This document shows, one piece after another, positions 1 through 12,900 of a DNA stretch of 64,000 bases. Numbering within the stretch: position 1 is the first letter of the stretch; each line of letters starts with the position of its first letter. A model generated the notes under the pieces. That model did not search any database, had not been told where the DNA came from, and saw nothing but the letters and a program-made list of their open reading frames with translations. This stretch comes from Malania oleifera. Taxonomy: Eukaryota > Streptophyta > Magnoliopsida > Santalales > Ximeniaceae. A program made the translations under genes and the position numbers. Location of the stretch: contig NC_080423.1 of assembly GCF_029873635.1 (NCBI RefSeq), positions 109,881,087 through 109,945,086 of the forward strand. The letters are read 5' to 3'.

Positions 1-972
1 GGGAGTAGGGACTTCTTTGTCCTGTAAATCAGATGCCCTTGGCAATGAGTGGTTACCCCAGAAAAGGGAGGTTTTGGATTTCCACATTTTGTGAGAGTAA
101 GTGGTTCAAGGAGAACATAAGATTTGGGGTGCAAACAAACATAAGGCTTCCAGAATTCCTAGTCCTTATTCCTCGGAATGCTCGAATATCCTCTAAAGTT
201 ATAACTTGATCTTTTCTTCGCTGGTGCTTCTTGTGAAGTGCATTTTGAAGGGGTATATTGGGTATTATTTGGTTTCTGTGTCATGTTTGCACATGCAAAC
301 ATGTATCAGGCTTTGTTTGATTTTCAGATTTTCCAGTGTTTGTATTATGCCTAGTTGGGAAAAGAAGGTTCAACATTATTGTTTTGTAAAAGTTAGAAAG
401 AAAGCCTTTCAATTAGTTTACTTGTTTACCTTTTGGGAATAATGGAGGGTGTTTTGGAATGCTGGTAAGTGCTCATCCACTCAAGGCAGTGGCAAGGAGT
501 TCTAATCCAAGAATCAGCCTTCTCCGAAATGGGTATGGCTCCATTTCACCCACCATACCTTGACCCTGCGGGAAGCAGGAGCTTTGTGCACTGGCTGTTT
601 GAGGGCATTTGGGCAGAGGTTTCGTTATGTTTCTTGCATTTTGAAAACCCCTGTTCGTGGAAGTTAGCACTACATGATTTGACTTGTATTATTGGGTTAG
701 TTATTAAACGTTCACTTCCATAAAGAAGTTCTAGAACTGGCGCATCATTAGTTTATTCAATCTGGACCCCAATGCTAAGGGTGCTGTGTAATCATTTTGT
801 TTATACTTCTTATGTGATAGATTTATGCTTTATTTAATTCTGTTTCTTGTATGGTTTTTTTCTTTCCACATTTCCATTTTGTTTATATTGGGATACTTGA
901 TGTTGATCAGCATAATATATCATTTCTTTAGTTGCACTGTTAATTTTAATTTGAACAAATTGTATGTTGTAG
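1..972 (+). other. Intron of the MORC gene (5' exons lie before the window)
   Basis: The first recognisable MORC exon begins at 973, and its first base completes a codon from an upstream exon, so this stretch is read as intron. I looked for the preceding conserved block (the region ahead of PTQSIGLL) and did not find it, so the GHKL ATPase exons should lie to the left of the window. A SINE-like repeat sits at about 465-620. The rest is AT-rich with no supported feature. Confidence 0.6.
465..620 (+). mobile_element. tRNA-derived SINE, eudicot type
   Basis: A degenerate pol III B-box-like stretch (GTTCTAATCC near 499) is followed by CAGCCTTCTCCGAAATG and then by the block GCAGGAGCTTTGTGCACTGG near 573-595. 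That last block is typical of the 3' body of widespread eudicot SINEs. No clear poly-T or target duplication survives, so the copy is old. It lies in a MORC intron. Confidence 0.5.
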
Positions 973-3900
973 CCCCACACAGAGCATCGGATTGCTGTCC
1001 TACACATTTTTGAGGAGCACAGGAAAAGAAGATATTGTAGTCCCAATGGTAATTATGTTAAACATGTTTGGAGACTACCTTTGAGCATTATACATATTAT
1101 TCTTTTGTGATTGTTTGCAAAATATGCACTTTAGAATATTGAGGTCACGTGATATAAAACCATACAGGATTAGTGAATGTCTATCACTACATCCTACATC
1201 TTATAGCACATGCCACATATTTTACAACATGGTATTTTCTGTTGTTCTATAACAGTTCTTGCAGGACCTAAGGATAGGGGTGAGCATAATTCGGGGAAAC
1301 TCGAATTAACCGAATTAACCGACCAATTTCGGTCGGTTTGGTTTGGTTAACAAATAGGGGTCGGTCGGTTCGGTTATGGGTTCGCTAAATTTCGGGTAAT
1401 TGGTTATCGGGTCGGTTATGAAAAAAATTAATTCGGTTAACCAAATTACCCGAATTAAGAATTAATTAAAATTTAAATAGAAAATAGATGTATATTATAT
1501 GCTAGGGTCCTATCCTCTGTGCCAGACGGCCCCAACTGTTCGTGTCCTCTCATTTGCGTCGCAGCTTCTCGATGACTTGGTCTCAAACCCTCAGTTTTCC
1601 TTCTCCAGTTCTCCTTCAAAGTCTCCTCTGCGCCGCAGCCTCTCCAGTCTCCCCTCTCGGTCTCGGACCTCAGTTCTCCTTCTCTTTCAGAGTTCAGTCC
1701 TTCTCCACTTTTTTTTTTTTGCAAAATAATTATGTTGATTCCACACACAATGCTCATTACGGGAGAGGGCAAAGAATCTAGAAGAGAGTAAGCTAAATAA
1801 AAGTTTCCAGTAACTGAATAACCATCTAAGAGACCTGTTTAATGAAAGGAACAACAAAGCAATAAGCAATGCTAATTTCCACTCAACAGAGCAATAAGCA
1901 ATGTTAATCTGTCAGACAATACAAAAGGAGTTACAAGCTTGTACTTTGGAACCTCTGTGAGAAGCTTGTCATAAGTGGCTTGATCAAACAAAACCATGTT
2001 GTTCACCTTCTCCTTTTGCTTGCCTTTGCTCCATTTCTTTCTCTTCTGTTTCCCTCCGCCAGACTTAGCAGGCAGTCCTTCTCCACTTCTCCTTCTCCCT
2101 CTTCGCAAATCGTCTCTTCAGTCTTCATTGCTTTGCTTGAGGCTCAGGCCCTAAGCGCTGGCGGCTAAGCCCCTCTTCCCACTTCCCAGTTCTCGTCCCG
2201 ATCCCGATCCCAAATCCCTCTTCCAGTAGCTGGATGGGGCGACTCAGTGACTCAGGTACAGATTCCATTCTTTAATAATTAATTTTAATTATTTTGGTTA
2301 GATTCGGTTAACCGAATTAACTGAAAAGGAATTCGGTCAGGTTCGGTTTGGGTAGCTCTCCTTGTTCGGTCGGTTCGGTTAACATAATTTATTAACCGAA
2401 ATTTTCGGTTAATTTGGTTAATTAACTGAATTTGGCCGAACCGACTGTTTGCTCACCCCTACCTAAGGAGCCCTGTTTTCATACTTTAGGGTTTTTATCT
2501 TTTTGTCATTCAGAAATTTGATAAGTTTGCTCCATGCTACTTTAGTTTCTGTAGTTATATTTAGTGTGAAGGTGCTCTTTATAATTTCATATTGTGAAGT
2601 GTTGTTTAAAATCCCCTACCTTATTTCTATGTTTTCTTTTAATGTATTGAATATTGATTGTGGCTCATGTATTTCACATTTTTTGTTAAATTACTCTAGA
2701 ACATTCTTTCATGCTATATGCTTCCAGCCTTCTTATCTGTGTTCTTTGTATGAACTGAAATGGAAAGCTTGATTATGAAAGAGGAGGGCACGAATTGAGC
2801 AAGATTATACGATCATCTGCGGCTGATTGGAATAAAAATTTGGAAACAATTGTGCAATGGTCACCGTATTCAAGTGAGGCAGATCTTCTTCAACAGGTGA
2901 TTGATAAAATGAGATCGTGGTATTATTATACATAATCTGATGAAAGATCAATGGTGATTGTTAAACCAAGATCATGTTTACTGTATTCAATTTGATGATT
3001 GGTCTTGTTGCATGTATAATTTGAGAGGTGTTAGATTACCAATGTACCTAAAAGCTTAAGCTATTAGTTTGTGGGCTGACAATGTATATCAAGCTTTACC
3101 AACGGGAAACCCAATGTTAGCATTTTATGTACAACTGTTTATCGTGTGGTCAATGTCTTTATTCTATTGAGTTGCTCATTCATGAGTTGTATATTCTCTT
3201 TCCAATTTTTGTAGCTCTCATCTAGGTTTTGAATACCTTATATCCTTACACATCATGATGGTTATTTTTTGGCGGACTGCTATGTGTGTGTGTGTGTGTG
3301 TATTTAATGATGGTTATTTTCTGGCTGAGTGCTATATTTATTATTGATCTATGGCTCTTTTATCGTCATGATGGCTATTTGTTGGCTCAATTCCATAATT
3401 TTTTCCTCTTACTTTTATTCCTATAACTCGTAGTTAAATCACATGAAAGATCATGGTACACGTATTATCATATACAATCTTTGGGAGGACGATGAAGGAC
3501 AGTTGGAACTTGATTTTGATGCAGATCGATATGTGAGTATCAATTGCTCTGTGTCCAAATGGGGTTCATTCTCTTAATTACATGGATGTTTGTTAATATT
3601 CCAAACCAAATCCTATTTACAACTTATGAGCTTGACCTTATATTGATTTGGCAGGACATTCAAATTAGAGGTGTCAACCGAGATGAGAAAAATATACAAA
3701 TGGCAAAGCAGTATCCCAACTCCAGGCACTTCTTAACTTATAGACATTCATTGAGGGTAACAAATTTCACTTTAACATTTTATTTATAGAAGTTTGTTGA
3801 TATTCAATTGCCATTTTTTTTTTAAAAAAGGAAATCATCTCCGCCTTTTTTAATGAGGCAATTTTTGAAATTTTTTTACAAAAATGAGTTAACCCATGTC

Positions 3901-6900
3901 TAACAGTTCACTGGTTGTGATTTTTGTAGTATTATATTCCAATTGGCAATTGTTATCTTTTAAGTAAATTAGACTTGATGGACATCTTAATATAAATATT
4001 TAGTAGACATATTTATGTGTTGAAATTTTGATTAAATGAATGACCTAACTTGAAGATGGGTCTCTCCCTCTATTTATAATACAAATCAAATACATTCTAA
4101 TGACTATAATACCCGTACTAACTCTCTCGAATAAGATACTAGCACACTAAATAATAATACTAAATGACTAAAATAACCTTTAACACTGCCCCTCAAGCTG
4201 GAGCATAAATATTATATGCTCCTAGCTTGTTACAAATAAATTTAACATGGGCACGCCCCAAAGCTTTGGTAGACAAATCAGCAAGCTGCACATTGGACTT
4301 CATATAAGTGGGGTTGTAATGAGCTTCTACACAAGTTTCTCCCGGAAAAGATGACAATCAACTTCAGTGTGTTTCGTTCGCTCATGAAAGACTGGGTTGG
4401 AGGCAATATCAAGAGCAACTTAATGATCACATCAACTCGAGAATGTGGAAAACCCAATTCTTCCAACATGTTCTTCAATGAACTGACTTCACAAGTAGTG
4501 TGAGCCATAGCTCTATAGTCTGATTCAGCACTTGACTTGGCCACCACAATTTGTTTCTTACTCTTCCAAGAAATCAAATTACCACCAACCAAGATACAAT
4601 ACCTAGTTGTGAATCTTCAGTCGAAAGGTGAGCGAGCCTAATTTGCATCTATATATCCTTGAATATAAGTGTGACCTTGATATTGATATAAAATACCTCT
4701 CCCAAGTGTACTTTGGAGATATCTCAAGATGCGAATTACTGCGTCCTAGTTACTTATCCTTGGAGAATTCCAAAAATTGACTCACAACACTTGTTGCATA
4801 AGATATATCTAATCGAGTGACAGATAATTCAAATTTCCAACAAGTCTCAAGTATCGTCTAGGATTAAGCAACAAATCACCCATCTAGCACTAACTTGCTG
4901 TCAGGATCCATGGGTGTATTCAACCGGTTTGGATCTTGATAGTCCAATCTCATCTAAAAAATCAAGAACATACTTCCTTTGTGACAAAACAGTTCCCATA
5001 CGAGACTTAGATACTTCAATACCCAAGAAGTATTTTGACGGTCCCAAATATTTGGATTGAATAACTTTATCATCATCACATGTAATAACAATGTCATCCA
5101 CATACACAATAAGAAGGATCTTAAGTGTGACGACAAAACACAAAGTGATCCTCTGCACACTATCGAAGGCCAAACTCAAGTATTCTAATACAAAATCGAC
5201 CAAATCATGCTCTAGGAGATTGTTTTAAACCTTATAGTGCCTTCTTGAGCCAAAACAAAGTTTGATTCCCTCTGACTAACAAACCCAAGTGGTAGCCAAG
5301 GAGATGAGCAAACGTACTGATGTAAGTTTGGTACAGAGAAAATGTGTCGGAATAATAATCTAGACCATATACTTGAGTATACACCCCTTAGTAACAAGAC
5401 GTGCCTTTGGATGAGTCACAAAACTATCAGGGTTGACTTTCATAGTGTATACCCAGCAACAACCAACCACAAACTTGTTTGGAGAAAGAGATACCAAGTC
5501 CCAAGTATCATTGTAATGTAAAGCATTCATCTTTTCAACCATGACATTCCTCCAACTAGAGTCTAAGGCTTTTGAAACAAGATTTAGGAAGGGTAGCAGA
5601 TGATAGTGCAATAATAAAACAATAGTAGGAGGGTGATAAGAAGTCCTAGAAAACATATTTGGAAATAGGATGTTGTGTACATGTGCAGTTACCTTTCCGG
5701 ACAGCAATGGGAGGATCAACATTGTGGGAAATATGATCATTAGACAAGGAAACCAAAGGCGTGGTAGTAGAAGCTAGAGGGGACTCTCTTCCTTGGAGCT
5801 GCTGTTGTGACTACACCTACAAATTACAACAATTAAGATGATGAAAAGACTCAAATTGCATGGAGACACAAGTGGTTGGTTAGGTAAGGACAGCAAACTA
5901 GAATCTGGAAGATTAGGCAGAGGAAGAGACTCATTGAGATTATAAGCACCCTGGTACTGAGTGTAGTAAGGTATAAACTCAAAGAAAATAACATCTGTAA
6001 ATAAAGAAGCGATGCAGAGTAGGAATATATACAACAAAATCCCTTTTGAGTATTTGAGTAGCCTAGAAAGATACACTTTATAGCACAAGGATCCAACTTA
6101 TCCACCTTGGGAGTTAGTTGATGAACAAAGGACACACACCCGAATATATGAGGTAAAGAGAATAGAGGTGAATTTGGAAAGAGATGGAGTAGGGAATTTT
6201 ACCACTAAGAATGAAGGATGGCATCCTATTGATAATATAGAAAGCAATAAGTACAACATCACTCCCAAACATTTTAGGTACGTACATTTGATACAGTACG
6301 GTGCAGGCGATTTCAAGGATATGTCTATTTTTCCTCTAATCCAATTTCGTTGAGGAGTGTGGGTACAGGTTGATTGATGAATAATACTAAACTGAGTCAC
6401 ACAAGTAGTGAATTCAACACTAAAATATCCTTTAGCATTATCACTTTGAAGTATTTGAACTAGCCAATCAAATTGTCTTTATTTCAGAATAAAAGGCACA
6501 CAATATATGAAATAACTTAGAACAATCTTTTATTAAATATAGCCAAGTCATCCTTGGATAAAGTTTACAAAGTACTGAAAATTCAACTTGGACACAACTC
6601 TATTAGGACTTCAAACATCATAATGGACTAACATGAAGGGGCTTGCAAGCCGTATATTGACTCGGGAAGCAAAAGGGACACAATGATGCTTTCCCAACTG
6701 ACAAGACTTGCAATCAAGACTAGACACATAACTCAAATCAGGAACTGGACATTTCAACTTTTCTAATAAATGATGACCGAGGTGACAATGAATTTGGAGA
6801 GGTGTGGTAGCAGCAGTGCAGGCGGTAGGGAGGAGATAGCAGCTCGAAGTGATAAAGCCCACCGGCTTCATGCCCACTGCTGATTGTTCAAATCTTGAAT

Positions 6901-9900
6901 AACCACAAAATTAGGGAAGAATGCTCATGGATTTGGTAATCTTGTTGATGGACATAAGATTGAAAGAAACTTGGAAATATACAAAACCCAGGGAAGAGAA
7001 ATAGAAGAAGTGGGATTTATAGTCTCAATTCCCTTGATTATAGACATGCTGTGGGATTACCTATTTGAGCAAGAGATGCAATGGGAAGAGAAGCTTGTTG
7101 TGATGCTTGATACTACTGCAACTTGGAAGACTCTTCCTTTGATATAGATACAGTACATTGGCCCCCCACTTTTATCCCCAAAGGTGTTGAGTTGGTGGTG
7201 GCTGTATTGTCTGCCCCAAAGGTGCGGAGTCAGTGGTGGCTGCATTGGCCATGCGTGAAGGTCTAACATGGAGATCCCAACACTGCTGAATAGCATGATT
7301 ACCTTGTCCACAATGAATGCACTTGCGACAGGTCCATCTCTACCACCACAACTACTTGAACTACCTTGATAACTTCTACGGCTCTTTGGCAGAGAACTAG
7401 AATCACAATGTGTGGCAAAGGCTGTCATCTTAGAGTCAAATGCAAGAGGTGATTTTGAGAAGGGCAGCGATTGAAGGGTGTTTTCCTGCAACGGCTGAGT
7501 GTGATAGGGTGTAGGTTGGATCACACTTTGATACCATGCTGAGATTTTGATTAAATGAATGACCAAACTTGGAGATAGTTCTTTCTCTCTCTTTATAATA
7601 CAAATCAAATACATTCTAATGACCATAATACCCTTATTAACTCTCACTAATTGACATTACTAACACACTTAATAATAATACTAAAAGAGTAAAATAACCT
7701 TTGACACTACCTGTGTATGATGTTTCTTCCATCTCTCTCTCCCCCTCCCCCTTGTGTGTGCGTGCGTGCTTTGATTGTTCAATGTAAATAAGTATTTTAC
7801 CGTCTTCATCTTTTATTGCATGATGTACCTATGTAAATCTTTATAGGTTGATTTTAACTTTCTTTGCATCTTCAGAGTTATGTATCAATCCTATATCTCA
7901 GACTTCCACCTGGCTTCCGAATTATTCTTCGTGGAAAAGATGTTGAGCACCACAACATAGTGAATGATATGATGTTTACACAGGAGATTACTTATCGTCC
8001 ACAGACCAGTGCCGATGGAACCCAAAAGGATTTGAATGTAGTACCGTCTGAATGATTATTTATTTGTTATGCTTGTCTATTGTAGTTTATGGTTTTTTTT
8101 TTTTGTTTTTTTTCCACTGATTGCATACCACTGTCTATTAGATGGTTGCTGTTGTCACTATTGGGTTTGTGAAGGATGCAAAGTTTCATATCGATGTTCA
8201 AGGATTCAATGTTTATCATAAGAATCGGCTCATTAAGGTTTGTGTCCCTTTTTAACATTATAATCTTTGACAAATAACTGAAGGATTTCTCTAACCTTTT
8301 GCCTGTATTCATTTTGCAACTACTGTCCTCATAAATCTAGTTTAATCTATTTGTTGTTTCTCTGAACTGGCAAATAATTTGAAAAAAAAAATGAGAAATT
8401 TTTTTTTTTGCATTGATTCATTAATTTTTTTATTAATTATTTTTTTGGATAGAAAACAAAATATATTAATGATGAAGAATGATGAGATTACAACCTTGGG
8501 GTGGACAAGAAGTCATTGAAAAGTAAAAAAAAAAAAAAAAGAGCCAAGAAAGGGGAAAAAAAACAAAGAAAAAAAAAACAACAGACAGAACCTAATTAAG
8601 AAAACCCCTGCCAACGTAATTCGCTTGCAAATTTTCTAATTCCCACTGACTTTTTCACCTTCCTTGTGCCACCATCCATGCGAACTTCCATCTCCTTTAG
8701 GACTGCCATAACCCCTTCATATAGTTGTTGAGGTTGAGCTCCTACATTCTTCCCATTATGTTCCTTTTGAGGAATAGGCAAGACCCCATCTATGTTGCTG
8801 TTTTTTACTCAATCCATCTTCCTCAAAAATAAGAATTCCTTCCAAAGCCTCCAAGATGGTGGCACATGCAATAGGTTCCAAGTAAATCAGATAACCCTCA
8901 GATGCATACCACTCTTGATTCTGCTATGAGTTATCTGGAGATCGTTATTTAGTTTGGCATTTCCTCCTTCCTGAAAACAGCAACTTTTGGTGCTCAACAC
9001 AAGAGATGCCCATGCAATAATTTCCCACATTTGAATTTGTGTTTTCAATAGCACCCTCCCATTTTCCTTGCATTGTGTCTTTTTTTTTTTTTTTTCTTTC
9101 CCAAAAGCAATATGGAACATGGAAAGTAGAATTGGAATTAGTCTATGTGAGGTCTTCCAATTGTTAGGTTCTTATAATTTCACCATCCTGCCTAGGTGTC
9201 ATGGGCCAAATACTTCACACTAGTTCAAGGTTTAACTAGCCAGCCAAGTTTACAACAAATACACCGCATGAACATGTTCATGGGCATTGAATTCCAAATA
9301 AGCAACAATAGGTAAATAAGCATGGAGTAAACAGGAGTCATATGGTGAATAAAAAAGCAGCAATAGTCATCTTATTAGACCTCCATTGGCAATATGTGCT
9401 TTACGGAGGATACAAGTAGGCTAAACATGTTTAGAAATGAGAATAGCTAATGAGTTCTATGATTGATGAACCCTCCCCTAAAGAGCATTCTATGCAAATC
9501 TCACCATAACACAAGGAAACATCACAATGACCGAGGATTCACACTTCACTTTTTCTGTAAGTTTCTACTCAACTTGAAACATTAAGTCTACACCACTATT
9601 TACATGATTATTACCCTCCAAATGGGCACAAGTCAAGCTGCCATAAGCAAGCATCCGACTCTAGAGAAGCTCGACTTGTGACTGTAGGTGAAAAAGCACA
9701 GAGAACCTAACACCTTGTTTACTTGTTTTTCCTTTTGGTAATAGATGCTATCCATCCACTACCACCACTCCCACCTCCACTTCCACTTGTACTCTCCAGT
9801 TGTCCTCCAGAACACATCACCTCCACCACCATGATGGTTGCTACCACTATCATCAAGACTAGTGCAATTACCACCTATTTATCTGAGTTGCAGCCACCTC

Positions 9901-12900
9901 CACAGTCACCTTGTTCTTCATTACCACTGATGTTGTAACTTCTGTCACAGTCCCTTACAACCATTGCCAGCACCACTACCTCATTATTATCATTTGTGCC
10001 GCTAACACTGCCTTGCTACCACTGCCATATTATTGCAACACAAACTCCATGATCTCCATGAATGCACTGCCTTCTTTTTACTCTTTTGTTAGCACCCCTC
10101 TTCCAGAAGGTCCCAGAAAGGACATGGGCAACACTGCTATCACAACCGCCGCTGCTAATCTCAACCGCACCTATCATCACTACAGTCTGCAAGTGATCAA
10201 TGTAGTTACTTGTGCTGCTAAAACTGAGCTACTTTCCACTGCATATTTTTGAAAAAATGGTTAGGCACCCTCTTGTTTTTACATTGGGTTTCAAGTACTG
10301 TCATTTGTAGATATGCAAAGGGATTGAAGGGCCTTGCTTCACTAACTTACATATATTTCTCCTGTTTTTGGCAGACATATTGTCCTCTTTGTAATTTTTT
10401 TTTTCTTAATAAATTTATTTGTTTATCTTTTGCATAATACGCACTAATGTGAACATTGATGTTATGTGTATGCTAAGTGTTAATGTCATATTTTGTTATT
10501 CAAGCAGTAACTTATTAGTTATTACCACTAGCTACTTGCTTCCTAGTCACTTTTCTTGAGTCAATGGTCACTTTTCTTGTTCATTGACTCACATAGAATG
10601 AAGGTTAGCCATTGTGATTTTGGATCAATTGGGTTGCATCATGTAAGAAAGCTCTCTCCAAACCCTGTTTTATGGGAGACATGTGCATGAAACTACTCTT
10701 TCTTTTTCCTTTTTTTTCTTTTTTTAAGTAGTTGAAAATTTTTCTTTGCAAGCATGCATTAATATGCATACTAGGATATTGAATACAAATATGGGGACAC
10801 ATGGACAAAGGAATGTTTTGAAAATTTGGGGTACAATATTGATGATGCATGTAAAAAAGACAATTTTATTTTCTTAATTTTTAGTTATTTTTGTTTTTAT
10901 TTAGGTCAATTTAGTTAGCTAATATATTTAAGACAAGGATACTCCTTAGATTCTAGGGTACTATTATTTATAAAATTAGTACTTTAGTTTGTTTAGGTTT
11001 CTAGATATGATTGTTCATCTTCCAAGCATTGGATTGCGAATTTTATGTGGACAGATGTTCTTCATAGTGCTTGCAATTTTGACTTAAATTGCCATGGTTG
11101 TTAATGTTTGATGGGGTTATATGTGAGTTTTCACTTTTTAGAGGTTGCACTTTTAATTTAAATTGCTTGGTGCTGCCAACGCCATCTCTATACTCACTCT
11201 CTCCACTTGATCCATATTTCATAACTACAAGAATCACTTGAAAAATAAAAAAAATAAAAAAAAAGGCAGCTAAAAAATCAATGACTCTTACAAGACTCGA
11301 AAGCCTAGACCATGCCCCTCTTGCCAGTACTCCCATAAATAAGCTTTTGTTGCTCACTGGCCCCATCTCCTTCATCCTCGTTTTTGGTTGCCCACCAAAT
11401 CCAAATTGAATCCACGTCAGCCCCAAAGCCCTTCAGATCTGTCTCTATTTTCTATTTAGCAATTTTCGTCATTTGTGTAACAGTCTTGGGCCAAACTCTG
11501 GTGAGGTATTGTCCGCTTTGGTCCACTAGTCTCATGGGTTTGTCCTATAAAAGCGCCTCACATAGTTGGAGCCCAAACCATCCTTATAAGGTCAAGATCT
11601 CCCTAATACACATATGAAGTGTGATAGTGATATGCTCTCCCATTTGATCTCTAATGCCCTCATTAGAGTGGTTCACACCTCTGTGAGGATCCATCCACAT
11701 GATAGTATCCCTAGGGTGGCTCTAATACTAAATGTAAAGGTCTTGAGCCTAACTCCGGTGAAGTATTGTCTGCTTTGATCCATTGGCCTCACAGGTTTAT
11801 CTTATGAAAGGTGCCTAACATAGTTGGAGCCCAAACCATCCTTAGAAGTCCAAGATCTTACTAGGACACATATGATGTGGGAGTGTGGGACCATGGCAAT
11901 TTGCAAGGTTAGCTAAAATTGCATGCTAGTCGTAAACCTTCATTTTGCTGCTAGCTAGCCACAATCATTAGTTAATTTCATAATTGTTCTATGGCCTTCT
12001 TTCCTTCTCATCGTGTTATTTAAGATAAGAAGATGATTGGTGTAGGGTTTGAAAGGGATGGCTTATACTATTTCAGTGGTGGTGGTGGTAGATCCAATTC
12101 TTGTCATGCAACTTCTTCAATTTTTGTTCATGATGTTTTCCTTGACATGCTAGTTTGGGTTATCCATTCTTTAAAAATCCACGTCAAGTTTTGTCCATAC
12201 TCAAGTCTATTTCTTGTTTTGAGTGTTCTTCCTGTATATTTTTTTTTAAAAGCATATTAGGACATCCTTTTCGCCCGGAGTTGGCTCTCGTAGTAAATCA
12301 TTTTTTTTGTCTTATTCAAATATTTGGGGTCTATATATAGTGAAGAATTTGATTGGTTAGTGATATTTTGTGCCTTCTGTGGATGATTTTTTTTTATGCA
12401 TGATCTGGATCTTAAAAGACATGTTTGAACTTAATGGATTTGCTCAATACTACCAAGAAATAAAACTCATTTTGGCATTAGTGTTCAAATTGTGTGATAT
12501 GATAATGCACTTGAATTTGTTCAAAATGAGCTTTAGTCTTTTTTTGCTTGTCCAAAAGGATGATTCCTCAAACCTTGTGTGTACATATCTTTCAGTAGAA
12601 TGGAGTAGCTATAGAGAAAAATAGACATTTACTTAACATAGTGCCATTTCTTCTCATTTATGTCCATCTTTTAAAGCCCTTTCAAATGCTTTCTTTCAAC
12701 ATGTTGTTCGCGTAACATGATGCCCTTTGGTGGCCTAGGTAGACACGTTCCCTTTTCTATCGTGTATCTAGAAACATCCATTTTCTATTGTACCTTATGT
12801 CTTTTGGGGTGCACATGTTTTGTTCATCCAAATAATAGTCAACACAAGTTCTTTCCTTATGCTGAAGAACCCAAAAAATATATAAATATTAGATTTCTAG

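Larger units (their letters stand above)
4018..7706 (-). mobile_element. Ty1/copia LTR retrotransposon, old and broken
   Basis: A 3.7-kb copia fossil lies in the MORC intron between exons 3655-3756 and 7876-8037. Reading on the - strand, the 5' LTR is 7537-7706, followed by a primer-binding site TGGTATCAAAG (complement of initiator tRNA-Met, 7526-7536). Then come gag (about 7057-7500), the pre-integrase region (about 6611-6880), integrase (about 5850-6400), reverse transcriptase (about 4900-5740), RNase H (about 4278-4600, with [15 protein letters not shown]), a purine-rich tract just inside the end, and the 3' LTR 4018-4185. The two LTRs (about 170 bp) differ at roughly 14-16% of sites by eye, so it is an old insertion. 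The coding part is broken many times (of the order of ten). I see no convincing target duplication. Confidence 0.85.

Noticed and set aside
1473-1781. Overlapping frames on both strands inside the hAT element
   Set aside because: No family match, and frames open on both strands at once, which reflects GC-rich captured sequence rather than a gene. Only the RPS25-like segment at 1904-2076 is recognisable.
4018-4022. Target duplication for the copia element at 4018-7706
   Set aside because: The flanking 5-mers do not match convincingly, so none is claimed even though LTRs, primer site and purine tract are clear.
9723-10252. Long + strand frames rich in Pro, Thr and Ser in a MORC intron
   Set aside because: They come from a low-complexity CCACC/ACCACT-rich tract, show no domain, overlap in two frames and lie wholly inside an intron between well-phased MORC exons.
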